Position numbers and translations under genes: made by a program. 64,000 nt of DNA, from the NCBI RefSeq assembly GCF_900110505.1, contig NZ_FODZ01000001.1:1-64000 (forward strand), in the 5' to 3' direction. Shown piece by piece: positions 18,440 to 26,557 of the stretch. This stretch comes from Luteibacter sp. UNC138MFCol5.1. GTDB taxonomy: Bacteria; Pseudomonadota; Gammaproteobacteria; Xanthomonadales; Rhodanobacteraceae. The notes beneath the pieces were generated by a model, which was not told where the DNA came from, did not search any database, and saw only the letters and a program-made list of their open reading frames with translations. How positions within the stretch are numbered: position 1 is the stretch's first letter; every line of letters starts with the position of its first letter.

Positions 18440-18470
18440 CCGAATTTCAGCGAGGGTCGCCCGACCAGAC

Positions 18471-18500
18471 GACCGCCCTCGTGGCGGTCTTCTCTTTGGC
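18471..18500 (+). terminator. Copied terminator after copy C
   Basis: GACCGCC-CTCGT-GGCGGTC followed by TTCTCTTT. The same element as after copy B, with the outer two A-T pairs lost. Confidence 0.6.
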
Positions 18501-18530
18501 CTGCACGCGGCACGCGAATCGTCGGATTTT

Positions 18531-18544
18531 TCAGAATGGTCTGA
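18531..18544. promoter_or_regulatory. Dyad TCAGA-N4-TCTGA upstream of copy D
   Basis: TCAGA-ATGG-TCTGA, 780 bp after the copy C dyad and in the same context, followed by GTAGGTATGT. Confidence 0.5.
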
Positions 18545-18610
18545 TTTTTTCGTAGGTATGTACCCGGCAGGATACACAGCGCGTCCCGACACACACACCA
18601 CGGAGGCTTC

Positions 18611-19219
18611 ATGTACGGATCGTTCCGCTCGCGCCTGTCGCGCGCTGCTCTCTCTCTTGCCCTTTCCACCGGCGCTTTCGCCATGCCGGCGATGGCCGAC
18701 AACCCCACGTACTCCATCAAAGAGTTCGCCAACCGGACCTTCGAGACGACGACTCTCAGCTCCCGGTCCGACGGGGTCCTGAAGGCATTGGTCAATGGCA
18801 ACCTTCTTGTAGGACGACAGGGATATTTCGTTGAGCAGTACTGGTTGGGCCAGCCGTTTTCGGGGCTCTTCGCAACGTACGACGGGAAGGGCGGTTATGT
18901 AACCCTGGGCGTCGTTCCACCCGTCGGGGAGCCACACGCCGTCAGCGGGCGGTATCAGCTAGGCGGGCCGGAAGGCCCTGGCACCGCTTTCGCTACCTTT
19001 TCCGAGAACATCCCCGCTCCGCCCGGGTACATTGGTGTCAGGGCCTTCGACACGCAAGAAGGCTGGGTCGACGTGCAGTTCAGCCCGGACCGGACACACG
19101 TGGACGTGACGTTCGAGTTCGTCGCGTTCGATGACGAACTCGGTACCCGCGTGGTGAAGAGCGGCAGTTTCTCCGGCCCGAACTACGACGTCCCGCCGCG
19201 GGAGGCGCCGACGCCGTAA
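18611..19219 (+). CDS. Secreted tandem paralogue, unknown family (copy D)
   Basis: A 202-residue unrecognised protein with a signal peptide identical to copy C. The mature domain is closer to copy B at its end (SGPNYDVPPRE). Conserved blocks HAVSGRYQLG, GPGTAFATF, GWVDVQFSPDRTHVDVTFEF and GTRVVKSGSF are present. Copies B, C and D have the same length and are spaced exactly 780 bp apart. The copied terminator is absent after D; a different GC hairpin follows. Confidence 0.75.
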   Translation: MYGSFRSRLSRAALSLALSTGAFAMPAMADNPTYSIKEFANRTFETTTLSSRSDGVLKALVNGNLLVGRQGYFVEQYWLGQPFSGLFATYDGKGGYVTLGVVPPVGEPHAVSGRYQLGGPEGPGTAFATFSENIPAPPGYIGVRAFDTQEGWVDVQFSPDRTHVDVTFEFVAFDDELGTRVVKSGSFSGPNYDVPPREAPTP

Positions 19220-19231
19220 CCGCAGTCCCCT

Positions 19232-19262
19232 CGCGTGCGCCGGCGACAGCCCGGCGCACGCG
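19232..19262. terminator. GC-rich hairpin between copy D and the dehydrogenase
   Basis: CGCGTGCGCCGG and CCGGCGCACGCG form a perfect 12-bp stem with a 7-base loop between two convergent genes. There is no T-run on either side, so it may act as a transcription barrier or RNA stabiliser. Confidence 0.45.
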
Positions 19263-19267
19263 TCATG

Positions 19268-20128
19268 TCAGGATGCGCGCTTCAGGCGGATGAGCGCCGA
19301 GATGTCGTCGTCGCCATAGCCCTGCGACATCAGCTCGGCGAAATCGGCCAGCGACTGCTCGATGATCGTGCGATCCGTGCCCGCGTCGGTGGCGATGCCA
19401 CGGACGATGCCGAGATCCTTGTGCAACAGCGCCAGTTTGAAGCCCACCGAGAACTCGTTGCGCAGCATCGTGGCGCCGCGCTTGTCGAGGAACCAGTTGC
19501 CTGCCGCGCCCGCGGCGAGCGTCGGGATCAGACGATCGGCATCGAGACCCAGCGCCTCACCCAGCGCCAGCCCCTCCGTGACCGCGTGGGCGATACCCGC
19601 GACCAGCACCTGATTCACGGCTTTCGTCGCCTGGCCGCTGCCGACCTTGCCCATGTGCGTGATGCGCGCACCGTAGGCCTCGAGCACCGGTCGTGCGCGG
19701 TCGAGCACATCGGCGTCGCCGCCGACCATCACCGACAGCTTCCCGTTCTTCGCGCCTTCGACACCGCCGGAAACCGGTGCGTCGAGAAACGACCCGCCCG
19801 CCTCGGCGATCAGGCGTGCCGCTTTCGTCGCGGTCGCTGGCGCGACGGTCGAATGGTCGATCACGATCGCGCCGGCCTTGAGCGAGGGAGCGAGCGCTTC
19901 GACGACGCCGATGACGTCGGCATCCGCGCTGACACACAGCGCGATCACGTCGCAGGACGCCGCGATCTCCGCCAGCGAAGGCGCGGCGACACCGAGCTCG
20001 CCCGCCAGCGCATCGGCCCGGGCCTGTGTGCGATTGCCCACGGCGGCCAGCAGGCCCTTCGCGTGGAGGTGACCGGCCATGGGCGCGCCCATCGCGCCGA
20101 GTCCGATGAAAGCTGCCTTGAGTGTCAT
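19268..20128 (-). CDS. NAD(P)-dependent beta-hydroxyacid dehydrogenase
   Basis: A 286-residue member of the 3-hydroxyisobutyrate/tartronate-semialdehyde reductase family. The Rossmann motif FIGLGAMGAPMAGHL is at the N-terminus, followed by the substrate motif DAPVSGGVEGAKNG and the catalytic lysine region QATKAVNQVLV. The substrate cannot be assigned from sequence; GarR-, MmsB- and GlxR-like enzymes share these motifs. It is convergent with copy D and codirectional with speA, 60 bp downstream of it. Confidence 0.85.
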   Translation of the reverse strand: MTLKAAFIGLGAMGAPMAGHLHAKGLLAAVGNRTQARADALAGELGVAAPSLAEIAASCDVIALCVSADADVIGVVEALAPSLKAGAIVIDHSTVAPATATKAARLIAEAGGSFLDAPVSGGVEGAKNGKLSVMVGGDADVLDRARPVLEAYGARITHMGKVGSGQATKAVNQVLVAGIAHAVTEGLALGEALGLDADRLIPTLAAGAAGNWFLDKRGATMLRNEFSVGFKLALLHKDLGIVRGIATDAGTDRTIIEQSLADFAELMSQGYGDDDISALIRLKRAS

Positions 20129-20188
20129 GGTCGTGCCTGGAAGAAAGAGGAAACGCGGTGCGGCGCGCAGCGGCGCCGCACCGTCCGG

Positions 20189-22078
20189 TCAGCGGCCTGC
20201 GGTTTCCGCGAGGTAGGTGTATCCGGTGAGGCCCTTGTCGAGCGCGGCGGCCAGGGTCTCGGCCTCCGTTCCCGCGATGCCGGCGGCCGCGAGGCGATCC
20301 GCATACGACTGGCGCAGCGCCTTGAGGTCGTAGCCGACGTAGTCGAGCATCAGGTCCGTCGTGTCGCCGCGGCGGATATGCGCGAACGCGTACCCGTCGT
20401 CCGTCGCGCGCACGTTCACCGCATCGGTGTCGCCGAAGAGGTTGTGGATGTCGCCCAGCGTCTCCTGATACGCGCCGACCATGAAGATGCCTAGCCGGTA
20501 CGACTCGTCGTCCTTCAGATCATGCAGCGGCAGGCTGACGTCCACGCCCTCGGCGTCGACGTAGTGATCGATGCGGCCGTCGGAATCGCAGGTGAGGTCC
20601 GCGATGACGCCGCGGCGCGTCGGCTCTTCGTCGAGGCGCGAGATGGGCACGATCGGGAAGATCTGGTCGATGGCCCAGATGTCCGGCACCGACTCGAACA
20701 CGGAGAAGTTCACGAAGTACTTGTCGACCAGCTTTTCGTCGAGATCGTCCAGCGCCTGCCGATGCGCCCGCTCGGCGGGCAGCAGGCGCGGGCGCACGGC
20801 GTTGGCGATGGCGTAGAACAGCTCGTCGAGGCGGGCGCGGTCGCGCAGGTCGAGCTGGCCCAGCGCGTACAGCGCCTGGCCTTCGGCGAAGTGGTGCTGG
20901 GCCTCGTGGAACAGCTCCAGCGCCGGACGATGGTCGAGCTCCGCGTGCGTCTCGCGCAGGTGGCGCAACACCGCCGGCTCGCCCGCGCGCTCGGCCGGAA
21001 TCGCGCCCTGCGGCACCGGTTCGACTTCGCTGACGTTGACGACCATCACGGCGTGGTGCGCGGTCATCGCGCGGCCGGATTCGGTGAAGATGACCGGCGC
21101 CTTCATGCCGTGCTCGGCCACGGCCTCGGCGAGCGGCTGCACGATACTGGCGGCGTACTGGCCGAGGCTGTAGTTGATGGAGTTGTAGCTGCGCGACCGC
21201 GTGCCTTCGTAGTCGACGCCGAGGCCACCGCCCACGTCGACGACCTCGATGGGCACGCCCAGGCGGTGCAGCTCGATGAAATAGCGCACGGCCTCGCGCA
21301 TGCCCGCGGCGATGTCGCGCACGTTGGAGATCTGCGAGCCCATGTGGAAATGCTGCAGCTTCAGCGTGTGCTTCAGGCCGGCCGCTTCGAGGCGCTCGAT
21401 CAGCTCCAGCACCTGGCCCGGGCTCAGGCCGAACTTGCCCTTGTCGCCGCCGGTGTTCTGCCATTTGCCGGCGCCGATCGACGCCAGACGCACGCGCACG
21501 CCGAGCAGCGGCTCGACGTCAAGCGCCTTCGCTTCGGCGAACACGTGGTCGAGCTCGGAAAGCTTCTCGATGACGATGTGCACGCGCAGGCCGAGCTTGA
21601 GGCCGATCAGCGCGAGGCGGACGTATTCGCGATCCTTGTAGCCGTTGCACACGACCATGCTGCCCGGGCGCGCGTGCGCCAGCACGGCCATCAGTTCCGG
21701 CTTCGAACCGGCCTCGAGGCCGAAGCCCTGCTCCCCGGCGGCGACCAGCTCGCTGACGACGCCGCGCTGCTGATTCACCTTGATGGGATAGATGGCCGTG
21801 TACGTGCCGGCGTAATCGGCATCGTCGATCGCCTTGGCGAAGGCCTGCTGGAGGCGCGCGAGGCGGTCGGCGAGGATGTCCGGGAAACGCACGAGCAGCG
21901 GCAGGCGCAGGCCCTCGCGGGTGGCCGCGTCGACGATCGCCGGCAGGTCGAGGGCCGGGCCCCCGTTGCCGCGCGGGCGGATCGTCAGGTGGCCATCGCC
22001 GGCGACGTCGACGTAGCCGTCGCTCCAATGGGGGATCGCGTAGGTCAGCTTCGCGCGATCGGTGGTCCAGTTCGTCAT
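20189..22078 (-). CDS. speA: Biosynthetic arginine decarboxylase
   Basis: Makes agmatine from arginine, the first step of the agmatine route to putrescine. The 629-residue protein has the PLP lysine in YPIKVNQQRG (near residue 100), the group IV decarboxylase motif HFHMGSQI, the glycine-rich VVDVGGGLGVDYEG and the FTESGRAMTAHHAV segment. The ATG at 22078 was chosen because upstream sequence is a GC-rich unconserved leader. It is divergent from speE, pairing the arginine and spermidine ends of polyamine synthesis; no agmatinase or agmatine deiminase gene is visible in the window. Confidence 0.95.
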   Translation of the reverse strand: MTNWTTDRAKLTYAIPHWSDGYVDVAGDGHLTIRPRGNGGPALDLPAIVDAATREGLRLPLLVRFPDILADRLARLQQAFAKAIDDADYAGTYTAIYPIKVNQQRGVVSELVAAGEQGFGLEAGSKPELMAVLAHARPGSMVVCNGYKDREYVRLALIGLKLGLRVHIVIEKLSELDHVFAEAKALDVEPLLGVRVRLASIGAGKWQNTGGDKGKFGLSPGQVLELIERLEAAGLKHTLKLQHFHMGSQISNVRDIAAGMREAVRYFIELHRLGVPIEVVDVGGGLGVDYEGTRSRSYNSINYSLGQYAASIVQPLAEAVAEHGMKAPVIFTESGRAMTAHHAVMVVNVSEVEPVPQGAIPAERAGEPAVLRHLRETHAELDHRPALELFHEAQHHFAEGQALYALGQLDLRDRARLDELFYAIANAVRPRLLPAERAHRQALDDLDEKLVDKYFVNFSVFESVPDIWAIDQIFPIVPISRLDEEPTRRGVIADLTCDSDGRIDHYVDAEGVDVSLPLHDLKDDESYRLGIFMVGAYQETLGDIHNLFGDTDAVNVRATDDGYAFAHIRRGDTTDLMLDYVGYDLKALRQSYADRLAAAGIAGTEAETLAAALDKGLTGYTYLAETAGR

Positions 22079-22394
22079 GGCTGTGACGATCTCCAAGTGA
22101 TTGTGTCGTGTCCCCATGGGGGGCGCGGAACAGTCGCAGCGGCGAACCTTGACCTGAAGCGGGCCTGGCGGCCGGGAGCCTCGCACGCCGCGGGGCCGAC
22201 CAGACTTGGTGCTGCGCGCCCCGGACGGGGCGGCAGACCGCCTATTGTAGCGGCCGCTCGTGACAGGGGGGTAACCCGCCCGGCGCTGGGTCGGAATGAG
22301 CCTACAGGCCGCCCCGGGCAAGGACGTGGCCGCACGGCGCCCCGGAGCCGGTACAATGCCCGGTTAGCCCCCTACCCGTTTTCAGGAAAGCGTC
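22079..22394. promoter_or_regulatory. Divergent speA/speE control region
   Basis: A 316-bp non-coding stretch. Toward speA, a TACAAT -10 lies at 22244-22249 on the minus strand, implying a leader of about 160 bases. Toward speE, TACAAT lies at 22352-22357 on the plus strand. Neither has a strong -35. The GC-rich speA leader could fold, but I see no riboswitch I can name. Confidence 0.45.
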
Positions 22395-23249
22395 ATGTCG
22401 CAGCAGCTCAGCTGGTTCACCGAAGCCCACCAGGCCTCGGGCTCTTCCATCGGTTTCCGCGTCGAGCGCCTGTTGCACGCCGAGAAGACCCCGTTCCAGA
22501 CCATCGAGATCTACCAGACCACGGACTGGGGCAATCTCATGGTGATCGACGGATGCGTCATGCTGACGAGCCGCGACAACTTCCTGTACCACGAGATGAT
22601 GACCCACCCGGCGCTGTTCACCCATGCGCGCGCCAAGCGCGTGGTGATCATCGGCGGCGGCGACTGCGGCACGCTGCGCGAAGTGCTCAAGCACGAGGAA
22701 GTCGAGAAGGCCACGCAGGTCGAGATCGACGAGCGCGTCACGCGCCTCGCCGAGCAGTACTTCCCGGAGCTGTGCGATGCGAACGGCGACCCGCGCGCCG
22801 AGCTGCTCTTCATCGACGGCATCAAGTACATGGCCGAGGCCGAGCCGGAGTCCATCGACCTCATCATCGTCGACTCCACCGACCCGGTGGGCCCGGCGGA
22901 AGGCCTGTTCAACGCCGCGTTCTACGCGAGCTGCTACAAGGCCCTGCGTCATGGCGGCATCCTCGTGCAGCAGTCCGAATCGCCGCTGGCGCACATCGAG
23001 CTGATCAAGGCCATGCGTTCGGCCATGCGCACCTCGGGCTTCAAGGCGGTGCGCACCCTGCCGTTCCCGCAGCCGTGCTACCCCACCGGCTGGTGGAGCT
23101 GCACCATGGCGCGCAAGGACGGCGATCTGTCGGGCTTCCGCGAGCGCGGCGCGATCAGCAAGAACTTCGCCACGAAGTACTACAACGCCGACGTCCACAA
23201 GGGCGCGCTGGCGCAGCCGGAGTTCATGCGCGAGCAGCTGGGCGACTGA
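22395..23249 (+). CDS. speE: Spermidine synthase
   Basis: Transfers aminopropyl from decarboxylated SAM to putrescine. The 284-residue protein has the SpeE landmarks YHEMMTHPALFTHA, VVIIGGGDCGTLREVLKH (nucleotide-binding glycine loop), the acidic VEIDERV strand, the DSTDPVGPAEGLF gatekeeping loop and the FPQPCYPTGWWS segment. The start is the ATG at 22395, with AGGAAAG upstream. A strong terminator follows. It is divergent from speA. Confidence 0.96.
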   Translation: MSQQLSWFTEAHQASGSSIGFRVERLLHAEKTPFQTIEIYQTTDWGNLMVIDGCVMLTSRDNFLYHEMMTHPALFTHARAKRVVIIGGGDCGTLREVLKHEEVEKATQVEIDERVTRLAEQYFPELCDANGDPRAELLFIDGIKYMAEAEPESIDLIIVDSTDPVGPAEGLFNAAFYASCYKALRHGGILVQQSESPLAHIELIKAMRSAMRTSGFKAVRTLPFPQPCYPTGWWSCTMARKDGDLSGFRERGAISKNFATKYYNADVHKGALAQPEFMREQLGD

Positions 23250-23271
23250 AACCCCCGGATTCCCCGCAAAG

Positions 23272-23301
23272 AAAAAAGGCGCCCCATGGGCGCCTTTTTT
23301 T
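23272..23301. terminator. Bidirectional terminator between speE and the convergent gene
   Basis: AAAAAAGGCGCCC-CAT-GGGCGCCTTTTTT is a 13-bp perfect stem with T-runs on both strands. It overlaps the stop codon of the convergent minus-strand gene. Confidence 0.92.
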
Positions 23302-24331
23302 ATTTCTCCAGTTTCGCCGGCTCCCAGCCCGCGGGCGCCTCCGGCGGAAGGCCGTAGGCGCGGAGCGAGGCGAGGACGACGCTCATCTCCGTGCCGCCGG
23401 TGCGGGCCAGCGACAGCAGCTTCTGCGCCGTGGCCTTGTCACCCTGCGCCTGCACGTTCAGGCGCGCGAACTGCTGCATCTGCCAGACGAGATTGAGACG
23501 GGCGTTCTTCGCGCTCTGCTGGTCGGCCGCGTCGGGCGACAGCGTCTCGCGCAGGTGCAGGCCGAGCGACCGGCCCAGCGGGCTGCTCCCCCACTCCAGC
23601 ACCTTCGCAAGCTTCAGGCAGTCGGCGACCACGGAAGCATCGGACTTGTTGTCGTCGCAGTACTTCGCGGCGACCTGGAAGCCCGGCATCGGCTGCGCAC
23701 TGGCGAGGCCGAACACGAGCACCATCTGCACGCCCGCGGCGCCCGAACCCTGCAGGGCGTTGAACGTATCGGGCGGCGGTGGGAGCTGGCTCACGTGATT
23801 GGCCAGCGCCTTGAGGCTCGCGCCGAGGTAATCGTCGTAGAGCTTCGCGTTGGCGGCCTTCGCGAGGTCCGTGCGAACGGCGTCGCTCGCCCCGGCATGC
23901 TCGTCGATGCCGAGCTTCAGCAGCCAGAACGCCGCGTTGTCCGATGCCTTCGACTGCAGCGCCGTCACGGCCTCGGGGTTGGGGCAGTTACCCGCCCTGG
24001 CGTCGCAGTCGGCCAGCTGGGCCCACGCGACCTGGGGACCTGCGTCGGCGTTGCGCGATGCGCGCTCGAGCAGCGAGTGATAGGTGAGCGTTTCCGGGAC
24101 GCCCGACAGCGGCCGCGCGAGGAGCGCGGCGGCAAGCAGCGGCTCCGACTCGGTCCGCAGCGCCAGCACGCTGGCGAGGTCCTTCTGGAACTGCAGGAGG
24201 GACTTGCTCTGGTCCTTCGCGACCGGCCCCTTCGCGGGGTCCTTCGCGGCGCCCGGCCAGGGCGTGGCTGCCAGGGTGGGCAGGGAAAGCAGGCCGGCCA
24301 GGGCCAGTGTCGCTACGCGGCGTCCCCGCAT
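23300..24331 (-). CDS. Exported helical protein of unknown function
   Basis: I do not recognise this 343-residue protein. It has a Sec signal (MRGRRVATLALAGLLSLPTL then AATPW) followed by an alanine/leucine-rich, mainly helical body without transmembrane segments. A Cys pair (DCDARAGNC) near residue 120 and another (YCDDNKSD...DCLKL) could form disulfides. The ATG at 24331 has GGAG about 10 bases upstream; an ATG at 24349 is possible. The terminator shared with speE lies at its 3' end. Confidence 0.6.
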   Translation of the reverse strand: MRGRRVATLALAGLLSLPTLAATPWPGAAKDPAKGPVAKDQSKSLLQFQKDLASVLALRTESEPLLAAALLARPLSGVPETLTYHSLLERASRNADAGPQVAWAQLADCDARAGNCPNPEAVTALQSKASDNAAFWLLKLGIDEHAGASDAVRTDLAKAANAKLYDDYLGASLKALANHVSQLPPPPDTFNALQGSGAAGVQMVLVFGLASAQPMPGFQVAAKYCDDNKSDASVVADCLKLAKVLEWGSSPLGRSLGLHLRETLSPDAADQQSAKNARLNLVWQMQQFARLNVQAQGDKATAQKLLSLARTGGTEMSVVLASLRAYGLPPEAPAGWEPAKLEK

Positions 24332-24506
24332 GGGCCATCTCCGTGACATAAAAGACGAGAGGATACGGTTCGACCATGAACGGAAGCTGCGCCGAACCGG
24401 CCCCATCTTGCACGAGATTGTTACTATCGAAGCCTGCACGGGGGGATTCCGGGCCGACACACGACCGACCGCAACACTCAATCCTGCGACAGAACAGGAG
24501 CTTATC

Positions 24507-24704
24507 GTGGATCAATTCGCCTTCCTCACCAGCGGGGGCGCTGGTTTCTTCGTCGGCTGGGGCACGCTCGCGCTGATCAATGCCGGCCTCGCCCAGGGAA
24601 AGAACCGCAGCGGCCTGCTGTGGTGGTTCCTCTCGCTCATCCTCGGCCCGATCGCCACCCTCATCCTCGTCGTGATGCCCAAGGTCCGCACGAAGATCTT
24701 CTGA
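24507..24704 (+). CDS. Small two-helix membrane protein
   Basis: A 65-residue protein starting at GTG 24507 with ACAGGAG 8 bases upstream. Two hydrophobic segments (GAGFFVGWGTLALINAGLA and LLWWFLSLILGPIATLILVV) are joined by a polar loop QGKNRSG, and a short basic tail follows. No known family is recognised. It is shorter than the usual annotation cut-off but has good codon use and a ribosome-binding site. Confidence 0.6.
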   Translation: MDQFAFLTSGGAGFFVGWGTLALINAGLAQGKNRSGLLWWFLSLILGPIATLILVVMPKVRTKIF

Positions 24705-24765
24705 GCTTGGACCCATGCCTGGGGGTGTGTAGATTAGGAACACTCCCCATGGCAGGTGCGCGCGG

Positions 24766-25398
24766 ATGCTTACGACGCTCGTGGCAAGCAGCAAGGGCGG
24801 TTGCGGCAAGACGACGGTGGTGACCCAGCTGGCGACCCACTGGGCGCACGCGGGCAAGCACACGGCCATCGTCGATGCGGACCGGCAGCATTCCAGCCTG
24901 CGCTGGGCTCAGCGCCGTCCGGAGAACGCACCGGCGATCGCCGCCATCGAGGGCAGCCGCCGCGCCTTCGACCGGCTGCCGGGCGGCGTCGAGCGCGTCA
25001 TCGTCGATACGCCCGCCGGCGTCGACGAGAAAGACCTCGAACCCTACATCGAGCAGGCGGACGTGATCCTCGTGCCCGTGCTGCCCTCCCACTTCGATCT
25101 CGACGCCACGCTCGATTTCCTCAAGGTGCTCAAGGGTATCGGCCGCGTGAAACGCGGCAAGCTCCCCGTCGGGCTCGTCGGCAACCGCCTTAAACCCTGG
25201 ACCAACGCCAGCCAGTCCGCACTCGCGGAACTCGGCGAGCGTGCGCCGTTTCCCGTGGTTGCGGAACTTCGGGACTCCCAGGCGTACGTATTGCTCACGG
25301 CGCTCGGTAAGGGCATCTTCGACTATCACTCGGAAAACGTGCGCGGACACCAGGACGACTGGGCGAAACTGCTTCGCTGGATCAAACGAAGCACCTGA
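24766..25398 (+). CDS. ParA/MinD-type ATPase, orphan
   Basis: A 210-residue deviant Walker-A ATPase with SSKGGCGKTTVVTQLATHWA at residues 8-27, switch-like DADRQHSSLRWAQ and a Walker-B-like VIVDTPAGVD. Such proteins position plasmids, chromosomes or cellular cargo on nucleoid or membrane. There is no ParB gene or parS cluster nearby, so it is probably a cargo-positioning or stand-alone ParA rather than the chromosome-partition protein. It is codirectional with the SixA-like gene, 63 bp upstream of it. Confidence 0.85.
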   Translation: MLTTLVASSKGGCGKTTVVTQLATHWAHAGKHTAIVDADRQHSSLRWAQRRPENAPAIAAIEGSRRAFDRLPGGVERVIVDTPAGVDEKDLEPYIEQADVILVPVLPSHFDLDATLDFLKVLKGIGRVKRGKLPVGLVGNRLKPWTNASQSALAELGERAPFPVVAELRDSQAYVLLTALGKGIFDYHSENVRGHQDDWAKLLRWIKRST

Positions 25399-25461
25399 AG
25401 TCGCAAGGGCAACGCGTCGGCAGTCACGCCACCACCGGTGGCATCGAGGAGGGCGACACCC

Positions 25462-25935
25462 ATGCAAGAGCTCATCCTGTTACGCCACGCCGAAGCCGCG
25501 CCGCAAGGCAAGGACGGCAAGGACGACCGCGAGCGAAAACTCACGGAACACGGCCGCAACGAGGCCCGCGCCGCCGGCGAGTGGCTCGCCTCCCATCATG
25601 TCCGCTACGACCGCGTCCTGTGTTCACCCGCCGAACGCACGAAGGAAACCGCCGCCCTCGCCCTCGGCCAGGTCGAACCCGAATACGTGGACGGCATCTA
25701 CGACGCCACCGTGGGCGACCTGTTCGAGCTGCTCGACCAGCAGCAGGGCGCCGAGCACGTGGTGCTCGTCGGTCACAATCCCGGCATCGAGCAACTGGTA
25801 GCCTTCCTCGTCGAGGGGCGCTCCGAAGATTACCGGGGCATGCCGCCAGGTGCGCTGGCGCGCCTCACGTTCCCCCATGGCCCGCTCGAACCCGGCAAAG
25901 CCAAGCTCGAGACCTTCTGGTCGCCACCGAACTGA
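25462..25935 (+). CDS. sixA: SixA-like phosphohistidine phosphatase
   Basis: A 157-residue member of the histidine phosphatase superfamily. The RHG-type signature reads LILLRHAEAAP at the N-terminus, with a second catalytic His in VLVGHNPGIEQL. SixA dephosphorylates phosphohistidine in phosphotransfer proteins; the substrate here is inferred. The ATG at 25462 has GAGGAGGGCG upstream, which favours it over the earlier in-frame ATG at 25438. It is followed 9 bp later by the YceI gene. Confidence 0.85.
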   Translation: MQELILLRHAEAAPQGKDGKDDRERKLTEHGRNEARAAGEWLASHHVRYDRVLCSPAERTKETAALALGQVEPEYVDGIYDATVGDLFELLDQQQGAEHVVLVGHNPGIEQLVAFLVEGRSEDYRGMPPGALARLTFPHGPLEPGKAKLETFWSPPN

Positions 25936-25944
25936 GTTTTCTCC

Positions 25945-26499
25945 ATGCGCCACCTGCTGTCGGCGTTCGTCGCGCTCCTGGCGACGACGCCCCTGTCCGC
26001 CGCCGACCTGCGCATCGACCCCGTGCGCTCACGCGCCGAATTCAGCGTGCGCCTCCTCTGGGTCAGCACGGTCACCGGAAGTTTCGACGGCATCCGTGGT
26101 GAGGTGACCATCGACCCGCCGACGCAGACGGCCGTCGTCAACGCGGACATCGACACCGAGAGCATCCGGATGGAGTCCGCCCGCCTGCGTCGCTGGGTCC
26201 TGGCCCCCGAGTTCTTCGACGCGGGTCACCACCCGCGCATCCACTTCGAATCCTCGCCTACCGCCCTGGAGGTCCTGAGCCAGGGCGGCAACGTGCAGGG
26301 CAGGCTGACCATCCGTGGCGTCACGCAGCCCGTGTCGTTCCGGCTGCAACCCACGCGGTGTCCCACCCACGGCATGGCGGGTTGCGTCCTCCAGCTGCAG
26401 GGGATGATCGATCGGACCGACTACGAGATGCGCGGGCGGCGCGGCGCGCTGTCCGACCGGGTCAGTCTGGGCATGGCGATAGTCCTGACGAATCCCTGA
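25945..26499 (+). CDS. Periplasmic YceI-family protein
   Basis: A 184-residue protein with a Sec signal (MRHLLSAFVALLATTPLSA) and the YceI lipocalin-like pattern: RSRAEFSVRLL, TGSFDGIRGEVTIDP, LRRWVLAPEFFDAGHHPRIHFES and LTIRGVTQPVSF. YceI proteins bind polyisoprenoids or amphiphilic lipids in a beta-barrel pocket; the ligand here is unknown. Two cysteines (CPTHGMAGC) near residue 138 may form a disulfide. It lies 9 bp after sixA and upstream of the PLD gene. Confidence 0.88.
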   Translation: MRHLLSAFVALLATTPLSAADLRIDPVRSRAEFSVRLLWVSTVTGSFDGIRGEVTIDPPTQTAVVNADIDTESIRMESARLRRWVLAPEFFDAGHHPRIHFESSPTALEVLSQGGNVQGRLTIRGVTQPVSFRLQPTRCPTHGMAGCVLQLQGMIDRTDYEMRGRRGALSDRVSLGMAIVLTNP

Positions 26500-26557
26500 G
26501 ACCGGGAACGCCGCGGAACTCACGTGGCGTTGTTGAGCGTCGCCTATCATCGCCGGC

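Larger units (their letters stand above)
16970..19219 (+). repeat. Three tandem units with 780-bp periodicity
   Basis: The starts of copies B, C and D are at 17051, 17831 and 18611, exactly 780 bp apart. Each unit holds the TCAGA-N4-TCTGA dyad, a leader ending in CACACACCACGGAG and a 609-bp gene; B and C also carry the terminator. Units C and D share long identical stretches around the dyad, leader and signal peptide, while B is more diverged. Confidence 0.9.
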
